This document shows, piece after piece, positions 44,034 through 53,283 of a stretch of DNA of 64,000 nt; positions within the stretch are counted from its first letter, which is position 1; each line of letters starts with the position of its first letter. Below the pieces are notes generated by a model. The model saw only the letters and a program-made list of their open reading frames with translations. It did not search any database and had not been told where the DNA came from. Source of the DNA: Arenibacter algicola (GTDB taxonomy: Bacteria; Bacteroidota; Bacteroidia; Flavobacteriales; Flavobacteriaceae); assembly GCF_018860365.1 (NCBI RefSeq), contig NZ_JAHKPO010000006.1, forward strand, positions 1-64,000. The letters are read 5' to 3'. Position numbers and translations under genes: made by a program.

Positions 44034-44651
44034 CTATACTTTTAACGAATTCTCAAACGGAATTCTATTCAGAATGCTTCTTCCCAAAGTCACTTCATCG
44101 GCGTATTCAAGTTCATCCCCCACGGCAATACCCCTTGCAATGGTCGAAGTTTTTACCCCCAAACCTTCTAATTGCCTGTATATATAAAAGTTGGTGGTAT
44201 CCCCCTCCATGGTAGAGCTTAAAGCGAAAATTAATTCCTTAATTTTCCCTTGCTTCGCCTTGTCGACCAAAGAGTAAATTGTCAAATCTTGTGGCCCCAC
44301 ACCTTCCATGGGGGAAATTTTCCCGCCAAGGACATGGTATAGCCCTAAAAACTGACCTGTATTCTCAATGGCCATCACATCCCGAATATCCTCCACCACA
44401 CAAACAAGACTTTCATCCCTCCGAGGGTTTGAACAAATCTCACAAACCTCTACATCGGAAATATTATGGCAATTTTTACAGAATTTAATATTGTCTTTTA
44501 AGTTGACCAACGCATTGGCCAATCTGGCAGTTTGCTCCTTTGGCTGCTTTAAGAGATGCAGGACCAACCTCAAGGCCGTGCGTTTTCCTATTCCCGGTAA
44601 TTGGGACATCTCATAGACCGCATTTTCCAATAATTTAGATGAAAATTCCAT
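44034..44651 (-). CDS. recR: Recombination protein RecR
   Basis: Component of the RecFOR gap-repair loading machine, about 205 residues. Helix-hairpin-helix near the N-terminus ([17 protein letters not shown]), the zinc finger [16 protein letters not shown], the Toprim domain ([40 protein letters not shown]), and a Walker-B-like C-terminus. I use the ATG at 44651; the GTG two codons upstream overlaps a minus-strand TAATTTTG box (44657-44664). Confidence 0.95.
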   Translation of the reverse strand: MEFSSKLLENAVYEMSQLPGIGKRTALRLVLHLLKQPKEQTARLANALVNLKDNIKFCKNCHNISDVEVCEICSNPRRDESLVCVVEDIRDVMAIENTGQFLGLYHVLGGKISPMEGVGPQDLTIYSLVDKAKQGKIKELIFALSSTMEGDTTNFYIYRQLEGLGVKTSTIARGIAVGDELEYADEVTLGRSILNRIPFENSLKV

Positions 44652-45486
44652 ATCCACAAAATTACAATTTTATACCATTATATTAAGGCATTCCCCCTAA
44701 AAGTAAATTTCAGGGATTGAACAATCCAAATCATCAAGGCACAACAATAAAACATTTACTTAAGTCGCAATTGTAAACACGACCTACTTAATGGATGTTG
44801 ACATACTTCATTCCCAAGCATCCAATTTAGCAACACACTTCTTTTCCGAATTACTACTTACCTTTTACCGAAACATACAACCTTTCATCGACAGACCTGC
44901 TTTATGTAATTACATTTATTTTCAAGCCCAAAACCCACCATCTAATTAAGCCTTCACCTAAAAAAAATACAATACAAGAAGTCGAATCCAATGGAATAAA
45001 TAAGTACATTATATTCTGATTTACAATAAATTAAGAACATATACCAAAACATATATTTCATATTTCGAATTCTTGTAAATGCCTTTTAGAACATTAAATC
45101 CCATAAAATTAACGCTGATTTTCAGAAAATTAAGATAAACTTGTGAGAGGTTTATTTTGATAATATAATTATTAACCTTTATTTTGTCCCAGGCATAGTT
45201 CCCCCAGTCCTATAGCCGCAACGCAATTAAAATTTATTGGCTTATTCCCTATAAGGAACGGCACCCAAATATTGGTGTTAACACTCTGCTATTTTGAAGT
45301 TAAAGTGTGTTAATACTTGTAAGCAGGTAATAGAATATTCGTACTTTAAGGTGTATATAAAGAAATTGGTCATTGATAACGCTATATATTTATAGTTAAT
45401 GGTTAGTGTTTAGTATAGTCTATCAATGAAAGAAACCCGGAACATTTGTTCCGGGTTTTATTTTTTATATCATAATTCTTAGTCCC
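44652..45486. other. Gene-free stretch between recR and fabH
   Basis: About 830 bases with no credible ORF. Contents I can point to: a TTAACAC/GTGTTAA inverted repeat (45278-45284 and 45307-45313) and a strong hairpin at 45433-45458 whose best T-run faces the plus strand. The rest is AT-rich without clear repeats or promoter consensus. A plus-strand non-coding RNA ending at about 45470 is possible but unproven. I see no match to tmRNA, RNase P RNA, SRP RNA or 6S RNA landmarks. Confidence 0.5.
45433..45470. terminator. Strong hairpin terminator, best facing plus strand
   Basis: AAACCCGGAACA (45433-45444) pairs perfectly with TGTTCCGGGTTT (45447-45458). On the plus side it is followed by TTTTATTTTTTATAT; on the minus side (past the fabH stop) only by TTTCTTTC. 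It serves fabH, but the better T-run points the other way. Confidence 0.8.
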
Positions 45487-46497
45487 TTACCACCTTATTA
45501 TGGCGCTGCCCCAAGTAAATCCACTACCAAAGGCGGCGAGCACCACCAAATCTCCAGACTTAATTTTTCCCTGCTCCCAAGCTTCGGTCAATGCAATAGG
45601 TATAGAGGCTGCAGTTGTATTACCGTATTTCATAATATTATTGAACACCTGGTCATCCCCTAGGCCAAACTTATTTTGTATATACTGGGATATCCTTAGA
45701 TTCGCTTGATGGGGCACCAACATATCTATATCCTTAGCTTCCAAATTATTAGCTTTTAGCCCTTCTATGATTACTTCACTAAACCGGACCACGGCGTTCT
45801 TAAAAACAAACGGACCGTTCATATGGGGCAAATAAGATTCATCGTTGGGATCATTATCTTCCAAAATATCATTGACCCAACGCTTTCCCATCCCTGGCGC
45901 TATAAGGGACAATTCCTCAGCATGCTGTCCTTCGGAATGCAAATGGGTGGAAAGAATACCCTTTTGGTTATCTTCCTCCCTACTTACGATAGCAGCTCCT
46001 GCCCCATCGCCAAAAATCACTGAAACTCCCCTACCCCTGGTAGTCATATCGAGTCCGTGGGAATGAAGTTCGGATCCTATCACCAGAACATTTTTGTACA
46101 TCCCCGTTTTTATATATTGATCTGCGACGGACAATGCATAAACAAATCCCGAGCATTGATTACGTACATCCAAGGCACCAACTGTCTTTATGTCCAAATC
46201 CCGTTGCACCAAGACCCCGGGACCAGGAAAATAATAATCAGGACTTAGTGTGGCAAAGACGATAAAGTCTATATCATTTTTATCTATTCCAGAGCGTTCT
46301 ATAGCAATCTTTGCTGCTTTAACGCCCATAGTGGTAGTGGTGTCCCCATCACCTTTTATAACGTGTCGTCTTTCCTGAATACCAGTACGCTCCTGAATCC
46401 AAGCATCATTGGTGTCCATTATTTTTGACAAATCATCGTTGGTAACCACATTTTTAGGTACATAGTAACCTAGACCAATTATTTTTGAATTGAACAT
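45487..46497 (-). CDS. fabH: 3-oxoacyl-ACP synthase III (KAS III)
   Basis: Starts fatty-acid synthesis by condensing acyl-CoA with malonyl-ACP. The 336-residue thiolase-fold protein has the catalytic Cys115 in VRNQCSGFVYALS, His in LVPHQANLRI, and Asn in KYGNTTAASIPIAL, completing the Cys-His-Asn triad. Motifs TNDAWIQERTGIQERR and GDGAGAAIV are as expected. Many Bacteroidota carry several FabH paralogues; the substrate preference is unknown and other fab genes are not adjacent. Confidence 0.93.
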   Translation of the reverse strand: MFNSKIIGLGYYVPKNVVTNDDLSKIMDTNDAWIQERTGIQERRHVIKGDGDTTTTMGVKAAKIAIERSGIDKNDIDFIVFATLSPDYYFPGPGVLVQRDLDIKTVGALDVRNQCSGFVYALSVADQYIKTGMYKNVLVIGSELHSHGLDMTTRGRGVSVIFGDGAGAAIVSREEDNQKGILSTHLHSEGQHAEELSLIAPGMGKRWVNDILEDNDPNDESYLPHMNGPFVFKNAVVRFSEVIIEGLKANNLEAKDIDMLVPHQANLRISQYIQNKFGLGDDQVFNNIMKYGNTTAASIPIALTEAWEQGKIKSGDLVVLAAFGSGFTWGSAIIRW

Positions 46498-46693
46498 CTA
46501 TTGGAAAATTAAGTTTTTGGGAAGCCGTTGCCCCCTTCTTTTTCTATTACAAAATCTAAAATATGAGAAATAAATTTAGTTACACCCAATTTAAATAAAA
46601 ATATATACGAATATGATGATTTTGGTCATACGGCCATAAAGGGAATTTTAATAAGCACAATGACATTAGTATCATTTTAAACCCACTAAAAAA

Positions 46694-46736
46694 TGTCAGT
46701 TTGTCACCTCTACCAACAATGGTATTTTTTTTGACA
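46694..46736 (+). promoter_or_regulatory. htpG upstream element: TGTCA direct repeats plus sigma-54-like boxes
   Basis: TGTCA occurs at 46694-46698 and 46702-46706 (three-base gap). It is followed by TGG at 46720-46722, an N8 T-rich stretch and TTGA at 46731-46734, where GG and GA are ten bases apart, as GG and GC are in a -24/-12 sigma-54 promoter. TGACA at 46732-46736 is the inverse of the TGTCA unit. The htpG ATG is at 46771. The arrangement has the look of a heat-shock control region; sigma-54 dependence and the role of the TGTCA pair are inference. Confidence 0.45.
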
Positions 46737-46770
46737 GTGTTAATTCGTTAAACTTAAAAAAAATAGAAGT

Positions 46771-48657
46771 ATGGCCACAGGCAAGATCAATGTTTCCGTA
46801 GAGAACATATTTCCGCTCATAAAAAAATTCCTATACAGCGACCATGAAATATTTTTACGGGAGCTCATTTCGAACGCAACAGATGCAACTTTAAAATTAA
46901 AGCACCTTACTACTATAGGGGAAGCCAAGGTAGAATATGGAAATCCACTTATTGAGGTAAAGATCGATAAGGAAGGAAAGAAAATACATATTATTGATGA
47001 AGGTGTAGGTATGACCGAGGAGGAAGTACAGAAATACATCAATGAAATTGCGTTTTCAGGGGCTGAAGAATTCTTGGACAAATACAAGGATTCTGCCAAA
47101 GACTCAGGTATAATTGGTCATTTTGGACTAGGATTCTATTCTGCGTTCATGGTGGCATCCAAAGTAGAAATTATCACCAAGAGCTATAAAGACGAACCTG
47201 CAGCACATTGGACCTGTGATGGATCGCCCAATTTCACCCTTAAAAAGGCTAAGAAAACTACCCGTGGTACGGAAATAATCCTTCACATTGCAGATGATTC
47301 CACAGAATTTTTGGAAGAAGGTAAAATTGGCACCTTACTTAGAAAGTATAACAAGTTTATGCCTATCCCCATTAAGTTCGGGACTACAACGGAGACCCTT
47401 CCCAAACCGGAAGGAGCTAAAGAAGAAGATCCTGCACCTACAAAGGAGGTAGACAACATAATCAACAATCCCAATCCGGCTTGGACCAAACAGCCAACGG
47501 AATTAACGGATGAGGATTATAAGGGGTTCTACAGGGAACTCTACCCAATGCAATTTGAAGAGCCTTTGTTCCATATCCACCTAAACGTAGATTATCCTTT
47601 TAATCTGACAGGGATTTTGTATTTCCCAAAATTGACCAATGATTTAAATACCCAAAAGGATAGGATTCAATTATACCAAAACCAGGTTTTTGTCACTGAC
47701 AACGTGGAAGGAATTGTCCCTGAGTTTTTAACCATGCTGAGAGGGGTTATAGATTCTCCGGATATTCCGTTGAACGTTAGTAGATCTTACTTACAGGCCG
47801 ATGGAGCGGTCAAGAAAATATCGACCTATATCACCCGTAAAGTTGCCGATAAACTAAGCTCCTTATTTAAAAATAATAGAGAAGATTTTGAAGCAAAATG
47901 GAACGATATCAAAATCGTTATAGAATACGGAATGCTTTCCGAGGACAAATTCTTTGAGAAAGCGGATAAGTTTGCATTATATCCTACAGTAGACGGAGCA
48001 TATTATACATTTGAGGAACTACAGGAGAAACTAAAAGCCAACCAAACGGACAAGGACGATAAATTGGTAATACTTTATGCCTCCAACAAGGAAGAACAAC
48101 ACAGTTATATAGAGGCTGCCAAGGCCAAGGGATTTGAGGTTTTATTGTTAGATTCCCCTATAGTATCCCACTTAATGCAAAAACTGGAAACTTCCAAGGA
48201 GAAAATTTCCTTTGCCAGGGTAGACGCTGATCATTTGGACAATCTCATCAAAAAAGAGGACACCCAAATCTCCAAGCTGTCCGACGAGGAAAAAGAGACC
48301 TTAAAAACCGATATCGAGACTGCCATCAACAACAAAAGCTATACCATTCAATTGGAAGCTATGGATAGTAGCTCTTCTCCGTTCATTATTACAGAACCGG
48401 AGTTTATGCGACGTATGAAAGAAATGCAGCAAACCGGCGGTGGTGGAATGTTCGGCATGGGAAACATGCCGGAAATGTACAATTTAGTGGTGAACACCAA
48501 CCATGAATTGGTTTCTGAAATATTAAACACAAAAACGGCCAAAAAGAAAGAGCGACTTATTAACCAGTCCCTCGATCTGGCACGTTTATCCAAAGGATTG
48601 TTGAAAGGTGAAGAACTTACCAAGTTCATTAAGAGAAGTTATGAAATGGTGAAATAA
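46771..48657 (+). CDS. htpG: Molecular chaperone HtpG (Hsp90)
   Basis: Cytoplasmic Hsp90 homologue, 628 residues, a stress-related ATP-dependent chaperone. N-terminal GHKL ATPase domain: IFLRELISNATDATLKLK, DEGVGMTEEEV, IGHFGLGFYSAFMVA, TRGTEIILHI. The middle domain carries LYFPKLTNDLNTQKDRIQLYQNQVFVTDN and DSPDIPLNVSRSYLQ. The C-terminal dimerisation domain has a Met-rich MQQTGGGGMFGMGNMPEM segment. Length is normal for the family. The start has an unusual promoter region (46694-46736) and a terminator at 48681-48716. Confidence 0.97.
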   Translation: MATGKINVSVENIFPLIKKFLYSDHEIFLRELISNATDATLKLKHLTTIGEAKVEYGNPLIEVKIDKEGKKIHIIDEGVGMTEEEVQKYINEIAFSGAEEFLDKYKDSAKDSGIIGHFGLGFYSAFMVASKVEIITKSYKDEPAAHWTCDGSPNFTLKKAKKTTRGTEIILHIADDSTEFLEEGKIGTLLRKYNKFMPIPIKFGTTTETLPKPEGAKEEDPAPTKEVDNIINNPNPAWTKQPTELTDEDYKGFYRELYPMQFEEPLFHIHLNVDYPFNLTGILYFPKLTNDLNTQKDRIQLYQNQVFVTDNVEGIVPEFLTMLRGVIDSPDIPLNVSRSYLQADGAVKKISTYITRKVADKLSSLFKNNREDFEAKWNDIKIVIEYGMLSEDKFFEKADKFALYPTVDGAYYTFEELQEKLKANQTDKDDKLVILYASNKEEQHSYIEAAKAKGFEVLLLDSPIVSHLMQKLETSKEKISFARVDADHLDNLIKKEDTQISKLSDEEKETLKTDIETAINNKSYTIQLEAMDSSSSPFIITEPEFMRRMKEMQQTGGGGMFGMGNMPEMYNLVVNTNHELVSEILNTKTAKKKERLINQSLDLARLSKGLLKGEELTKFIKRSYEMVK

Positions 48658-48680
48658 TCATTTTTTAATGATAATTATAA

Positions 48681-48716
48681 GAAGCTGAATTGCCTTGTGC
48701 AATTCAGCTTCTTTTA
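48681..48716 (+). terminator. htpG terminator
   Basis: GAAGCTGAATTGC (48681-48693) pairs with GCAATTCAGCTTC (48699-48711), a 13-bp stem with a five-base loop, followed by TTTTATTTAT. Confidence 0.88.
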
Positions 48717-48732
48717 TTTATACCTTTAGCAA

Positions 48733-49092
48733 ATGGACTACCCTTGGCACCTCTATCTTTTGGCATCTATTTATGTATTGGCAGGTATAATGCATTTTAT
48801 TGTTCCAAAAGTCTATTTGCGCATAATGCCCAGATACTTGCCCAATCATAAGCTATTGGTATCCCTAAGTGGCCTGGCTGAAATTCTTTTGGGTCTGGGA
48901 CTGTGCTTCCCTGCTACTAAAAATAGCTCTATCATCGGCATCATTTTAATGCTTACCGTATTTCTATTGGTTCACTTCTATATGCTAAAGGGCGAAAAAG
49001 AATCGGCAGGAATCCCAAAATGGATCCTAATTCTAAGAATCCCCCTTCAATTTGTGCTTATGTACTGGGCCTATTCCTATTTTGGAATATAG
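48733..49092 (+). CDS. DoxX-like membrane protein
   Basis: Small inner-membrane protein of 119 residues with four predicted helices, in the DoxX/DoxD-like family. Features are WHLYLLASIYVLAGIMHFIVPKVYLRIMPRYLP (the HF...K...IMP signature), LSGLAEILLGLGL and IPKWILILRIPLQ. DoxX-like proteins are found in redox and resistance settings but rarely have a known activity. Starts a few bases past a TACCTTTA box and 17 bases after the htpG terminator T-run. Confidence 0.87.
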   Translation: MDYPWHLYLLASIYVLAGIMHFIVPKVYLRIMPRYLPNHKLLVSLSGLAEILLGLGLCFPATKNSSIIGIILMLTVFLLVHFYMLKGEKESAGIPKWILILRIPLQFVLMYWAYSYFGI

Positions 49093-49226
49093 TGTACCAA
49101 GGCAAAAATCCTCTTGCACAAAACCTCTTTGGAACAAAAATTTGAACATAATAGGAATAAGGCAAATGCCCAAATAAAGTAAAACCATCTTAATATTAAT
49201 TTACAGTGGTTTTCTATCTTTATCAT

Positions 49227-49859
49227 ATGAAAGTTATCTCCACAAATATTGGAAAAGCTACCACCTTTCTATGGAATGGAAGGGAGGAGCAAACAGGGAT
49301 ATTTAAATATCCAACGGACGAACCTCTTTTTCTAAGTAAAATGGATGTTCTAAAGGATACCGTTATAGATAGGGTACACCATGCCGGATTCAATAAAGCC
49401 TGCTACCTTTTTGCATCAGGCCACTACCCGTATTGGAAAGGGTTATATCCGGATTTGGAATGGGATTGGGGAATGTTCGGAGAAAATCTTACCGTAGAAG
49501 GCTTGGATGAATCCCAAATGAGAATCGGTGACATTTATAGTATTGGAAGGGCCTTAGTACAGGTCTCACAGCCTAGGGAACCCTGTTATAAGTTGGGAGT
49601 TCGCTTTGGCAATGCCAAAATATTAAAGGAATTTATAGATTATGGCTATTCCGGAACCTACGTTCGTATATTGGAGGAAGGCCAAGTAAAAACAGGAGAT
49701 AAGATTATATTGCTGAAAAAATCCGAAAACACTCTGACAGTAAAAGAATGCTTTCAAATTATTCTTGCAAAGGAAAAAGACCCCATAATTCTTCAAAAAG
49801 CGATCAATAACCCTTCGCTACCTGAGTATAAAAGAGATCGACTTAAAAAATACGTATAG
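49227..49859 (+). CDS. MOSC-domain protein
   Basis: Protein of about 210 residues in the MOSC family (molybdenum cofactor sulfurase C-terminal domain), of the YiiM/YuaD type. Characteristic blocks: VDRVHHAGFNKACYLFASGHYPYWKGLYP, FGENLTVEGLDESQMRIGDIY, QPREPCYKLGVRFG with the conserved Cys. Members hydroxylate or reduce N-hydroxylated bases with Moco cofactor in E. coli YiiM; the role here is inferred from the family. I use the ATG at 49227; a TATCTTTA box at 49215-49222 makes the GTG seven codons earlier unlikely. Confidence 0.88.
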   Translation: MKVISTNIGKATTFLWNGREEQTGIFKYPTDEPLFLSKMDVLKDTVIDRVHHAGFNKACYLFASGHYPYWKGLYPDLEWDWGMFGENLTVEGLDESQMRIGDIYSIGRALVQVSQPREPCYKLGVRFGNAKILKEFIDYGYSGTYVRILEEGQVKTGDKIILLKKSENTLTVKECFQIILAKEKDPIILQKAINNPSLPEYKRDRLKKYV

Positions 49860-49867
49860 CAGAAAAG

Positions 49868-49899
49868 TAAAATAGGGACCGATTGGCCCCTATTTTTTA
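49868..49899. terminator. Bidirectional terminator
   Basis: AAATAGGG and CCCTATTT form a short stem around ACCGATTGGC with T-runs on both ends. It serves the MOSC gene (+) and the secreted-protein gene (-), which converge here. Confidence 0.75.
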
Positions 49900-49926
49900 C
49901 TTTAATGATATTTACTTTTTCATAAA

Positions 49927-50514
49927 TTAATTCACCGAAATGGTTTCGTAATAAGTTTTGGTACCTTCACTAACAGATACTGTATACTCATCTTTTACAG
50001 CATTGGTAAAGTTGAAAACCTTTCCTACAACCAATTCTTTATCAAATTTTTGAGTGAAGACAACCCTGTTGGAACTGTCTACAACATTAATAACTACAGG
50101 ACTTAGCTTTTGGTTCAAGTAGTTTAAATAAAGAACATCACCGTTTTTTCTAAAGAATGGTTTTGTAATCTCATCACGTGCTATAACATTTACTTCAGAA
50201 TCCTCTACACTTATGGTAAACTCTACAGTCCTGGTAAGGCTTTCCATCTTTAAAAAATAAAGACCTTCCTCTAATTTCGATAAGTCGAACTTTTTGGTAT
50301 AATCTTCGTCTTCCTTAATATTCTCCATGAATATTTGATGCTTCTCCGTATCGGTCAAAGTCAATGTAGAAGATTCAGTTTGCTTATTTAATTTAAGAAC
50401 CAATCTTTTTGCTTCTTTAACTGTTGTCAAGTACATTCCTGGGTCGTTGGCCATAGCTATAGTACTACTAAGTAATAAGGCTGCCACTGCTGTTAATTTT
50501 AAAACTGCTTTCAT
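49927..50514 (-). CDS. Secreted hypothetical protein, 195 aa
   Basis: Predicted exported protein with a clear signal peptide (MKAVLKLTAVAALLLSSTIAMA). The mature part is rich in beta strands: LSKLEEGLYFLKMESLTRTVEFTISV reads like a Por-secretion-type or lipocalin-like strand run, and the C-terminal TYYETISVN ends the last strand. It resembles DUF3244-like and T9SS-adjacent secreted proteins of Flavobacteriaceae, but I do not recognise a named family. A minus-strand TACATTTG box (complement of 50553-50560) may be its -7 element. Probably monocistronic. Confidence 0.8.
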   Translation of the reverse strand: MKAVLKLTAVAALLLSSTIAMANDPGMYLTTVKEAKRLVLKLNKQTESSTLTLTDTEKHQIFMENIKEDEDYTKKFDLSKLEEGLYFLKMESLTRTVEFTISVEDSEVNVIARDEITKPFFRKNGDVLYLNYLNQKLSPVVINVVDSSNRVVFTQKFDKELVVGKVFNFTNAVKDEYTVSVSEGTKTYYETISVN

Positions 50515-50733
50515 AACATTTAGGATTTAATATTAATAAATCATTTATATGGCAAATGTAGACCAGGTATTCCCTTCCCACTACTCCAGAATTCTCCAGT
50601 TTCTATTCTATTTTACCATAGCTGTATATTAAATAATTGTTAAGAGGTTAATTTTAGACACATTTAGGTTAATTTTGCACAGAATTGTCCAAAATAGCTG
50701 TATTACCTTTACTTAACCTAATGAAATTAACTT

Positions 50734-51606
50734 ATGATACCTAAACCTACATTTGAGGCCATAGAACCTGATTTCGGTCATTCTTACACCTATCAACAGT
50801 ATGATGAACACAACCCTAATAAAATTGGGGTATGGCACTATCACCCTGAAATTGAACTGGTTTATGTCAATGGGGGTTCTGGAAAGCGACAAATTGGAAG
50901 CCACGTTTCCTATTATACCGATGGAGATTTAATCCTAATTGGATCCAACCTGCCCCATTGTGGCTTCACTGATGTACTTACAGGCAATAAAAACGAAAGC
51001 GTGGTACAAATGAAACAGGATTTTTTAGGGAACGATTTTTTCAATATCCCCGAAATGAAAAAAATTCAAAGCCTTTTTCAAATTGCTAAAGGAGGGGTTG
51101 CCTTTACTGGTAGTACGAAGAAAAAAATTGGTGAAAAAATTGAAATCATGGAATATCAGACCGATTTTCAACGTCTTCTCTCCATTCTGAATATTTTAAA
51201 TGAGTTGGGGAATTCCAAGGAATATCAGGTATTGAACGCACAGGGTTTTTCACTTCAAACGGAAGTAAAGGACAATGACAGGATAAACATTGTTTTCAAT
51301 TACGTAAAAACAAACTTTAAGGAGGAAATAACCCTAGAAGAGATTTCTGATTTGGTGAGTATGACAGTACCGTCGTTCTGCAGATACTTTAAAAAAATAA
51401 CAAATAAGACCTTCGTACAGTTTGTTAATGAGTGTAGATTGGTACATGCCTCAAAATTATTGGCAGAAAAACCCATTAGTATAACAGAGGTATGTTTTGA
51501 AAGTGGATTCAACAATTTCTCACATTTCAACAAGTCCTTTAAAGCTTTTACCGGTCAGAATCCGTCAGAATATAGAAACGAGCTGAAAAGTGTACTTCAA
51601 TCGTGA
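50734..51606 (+). CDS. AraC-family transcriptional regulator with cupin domain
   Basis: One-component regulator of 290 residues. The N-terminal cupin-like sensory domain has VWHYHPEIELVYVNGGSGKRQIG and LILIGSNLPHCGFTD. The C-terminal AraC double helix-turn-helix has ITLEEISDLVSMTVPSFCRYFKKITNKTFVQFVNECRL and ITEVCFESGFNNFSHFNKSFKAFTGQNPSEYR. The ligand is unknown; the HxH-type cupin histidines hint at a sugar or metal-linked signal. A TAATTTTG box at 50670-50677 is the best -7 candidate. Its TGA stop overlaps the GTG start of alkB (GTGA), so the pair is translationally coupled. Confidence 0.92.
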   Translation: MIPKPTFEAIEPDFGHSYTYQQYDEHNPNKIGVWHYHPEIELVYVNGGSGKRQIGSHVSYYTDGDLILIGSNLPHCGFTDVLTGNKNESVVQMKQDFLGNDFFNIPEMKKIQSLFQIAKGGVAFTGSTKKKIGEKIEIMEYQTDFQRLLSILNILNELGNSKEYQVLNAQGFSLQTEVKDNDRINIVFNYVKTNFKEEITLEEISDLVSMTVPSFCRYFKKITNKTFVQFVNECRLVHASKLLAEKPISITEVCFESGFNNFSHFNKSFKAFTGQNPSEYRNELKSVLQS

Positions 51607-52202
51607 ACCCTTTATGTACGAAAAAAATAGAGCTACAACTCCCAGATAGTGACATAGTTTATTATCCCAATTTTTTAAGCGCAATTGAAGCGGATCATTA
51701 TTTTAAGGCGCTTAAAGAAACTACCCCTTGGCAGCAGGATGATATTACAGTATTTGGCAAAACATATCCCCAGCCCAGGTTAACCGCCTTATTTGGGGAA
51801 AACAGCAAACCCTATTCCTATTCCAATATTACAATGCATCCACATGCATTTACAGCCGAGTTACTGGAATTGAGGAATAAGCTGCAAAGGGAAATTGGCA
51901 TACACTTTACAAGCTGCCTGTTAAACCTATATAGAGACGGTAAGGATAGTAATGGCTGGCATGCCGATGATGAGAAGGCCTTGGGAAAAAATCCCGCAAT
52001 TGCATCCATAAGCCTTGGACAAGAACGCTACTTTCACCTAAAACATAAATTGAAAAAAGATTTAAAGCAAAAATTATTATTGGAACACGGGAGTTTACTT
52101 CTTATGAAAGGGGAAACCCAGCATTGTTGGTATCACCAAATTCCAAAAACTGCCAAACCAATACAGGAACGCATCAATATTACCTTTAGGGTCATTAAAT
52201 AA
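51603..52202 (+). CDS. AlkB-family alpha-ketoglutarate-dependent dioxygenase
   Basis: Fe(II)/2-oxoglutarate dioxygenase of the AlkB group, 199 residues, predicted to demethylate alkylated DNA or RNA bases. The metal site is visible as HxD in NGWHADDEKALGKNP and the distal His in GETQHCWYHQIPK; the 2-OG-binding Arg is in ERINITFR. QPRLTALFG is a typical AlkB block. Start GTG at 51603 overlaps the AraC stop (GTGA). The direct AraC-AlkB coupling suggests a regulatory link to alkylation or a related stress signal; that is inference. Confidence 0.9.
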   Translation: MNPLCTKKIELQLPDSDIVYYPNFLSAIEADHYFKALKETTPWQQDDITVFGKTYPQPRLTALFGENSKPYSYSNITMHPHAFTAELLELRNKLQREIGIHFTSCLLNLYRDGKDSNGWHADDEKALGKNPAIASISLGQERYFHLKHKLKKDLKQKLLLEHGSLLLMKGETQHCWYHQIPKTAKPIQERINITFRVIK

Positions 52203-52231
52203 AAAAATCGGTTACGAAAACCGATTTTTTT
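52201..52231 (+). terminator. AraC-alkB operon terminator
   Basis: AAAAAAATCGGTT and AACCGATTTTTTT pair around ACGA, giving a stem with a strong T-run just past the alkB stop. The 278 bases from here to the next gene (52232-52509) hold nothing else I can identify. Confidence 0.85.
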
Positions 52232-52509
52232 ATGCCTTTGTTATTTCCGTTGGACACTGCCCCTAACCTACCAGGCATTTACGTTAGTCTCCTCACACCC
52301 AACTTCAATAACAATAACTCAACTTCTTTGCCAATTAATATAAAAATTGGTCAAAAGTCATGTTTTTTTCGATAATAGGCCCAAGAAAAACAAAATACAC
52401 CATAAGACATTGATTTTAAGCTACCTATAATTAAATATAACACCATACTATAAGATTAGTTTTGAAAGAAGAAAGGCAAGTTATTTTTAATAAAATTTGC
52501 AAAAATTAC

Positions 52510-53283
52510 TTAAGAAAAAAGCTCGTTCAACACCTTGGCCAAGCGTAAACCTCCCTTTTGCAGTTGTTTCTCCAGGGTAGCCCAATATTTATAATCATAG
52601 GCATAGCCCAATTTTTCACCTACCTCTACCGAACCATAAAGTTCATTGGCAATATCCTGGGATTCCTCTACCCAGTCATATATATTGCCCTGCTGAATAA
52701 ATTTAATTTGACCCTTGGTAAGCTCCGGTAAATTATTTGCCAATTCCGAATAGCTCATTCCATAGTCATCTATCATATTGGAGTCCCATAATCTATGGAG
52801 ATTGGTACCTCTTCCAAACCATTGCAATTGGATATCATTGCCCCCTTTATCCTCCAACCTGCCCACATGCATAGGTTGGTGCAGATCCCCTATCAAATGG
52901 ATCAACATTTTTAAGTAAAATACTTTATCCTCTTCCGTGCTATTCTTATCCTTAACTATTTCAATACACTTTTCTATTCCTATAATTATATCTCCCGCCT
53001 CACTAGGTGGAACCTCTGTGTATTTTTTATCGGATGGGTAATTTACATAATGCCAGGGGCTAAATTTGGAAAAGCTACGATCTGCCTTTATTTCATCTGC
53101 ATAATTTGAAACCAAAGCCAGACTTTGCCCATTTAAAAGTTTCTTTAAGGCCTTTTTGGTCTTTCCAGACAAATGTTGCTGCGCAACCTCCCCAATGGTT
53201 CTGTGTCCGGTCTTGGACCATTCCATATCGTTGCCATAGCTTAGTTGAAAAATAAGTAGGCACAGTACCGTAATTCTTTTCAT
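52510..53283 (-). CDS. S1/P1-type nuclease, secreted
   Basis: Secreted zinc-dependent nuclease of the S1/P1 family, which degrades single-stranded nucleic acids, about 257 residues. After the signal peptide the mature N-terminus is near EWSKTGHRTIGEVAQQHL (the family's first zinc ligand is a Trp1 amide with adjacent His). Other zinc ligands are in SPWHYVNYP and LIHLIGDLHQPMHVGRLEDKGGNDIQLQW, and HRLWDSNMI is a further family block. I use the ATG at 53283. It could help gain phosphate from nucleic acids. Monocistronic. Confidence 0.92.
   Translation of the reverse strand: MKRITVLCLLIFQLSYGNDMEWSKTGHRTIGEVAQQHLSGKTKKALKKLLNGQSLALVSNYADEIKADRSFSKFSPWHYVNYPSDKKYTEVPPSEAGDIIIGIEKCIEIVKDKNSTEEDKVFYLKMLIHLIGDLHQPMHVGRLEDKGGNDIQLQWFGRGTNLHRLWDSNMIDDYGMSYSELANNLPELTKGQIKFIQQGNIYDWVEESQDIANELYGSVEVGEKLGYAYDYKYWATLEKQLQKGGLRLAKVLNELFS

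Noticed and set aside
44652-45486. tmRNA, RNase P RNA, SRP RNA or 6S RNA in the gene-free stretch
   Set aside because: None of the conserved landmarks that I know for these RNAs is present on either strand.
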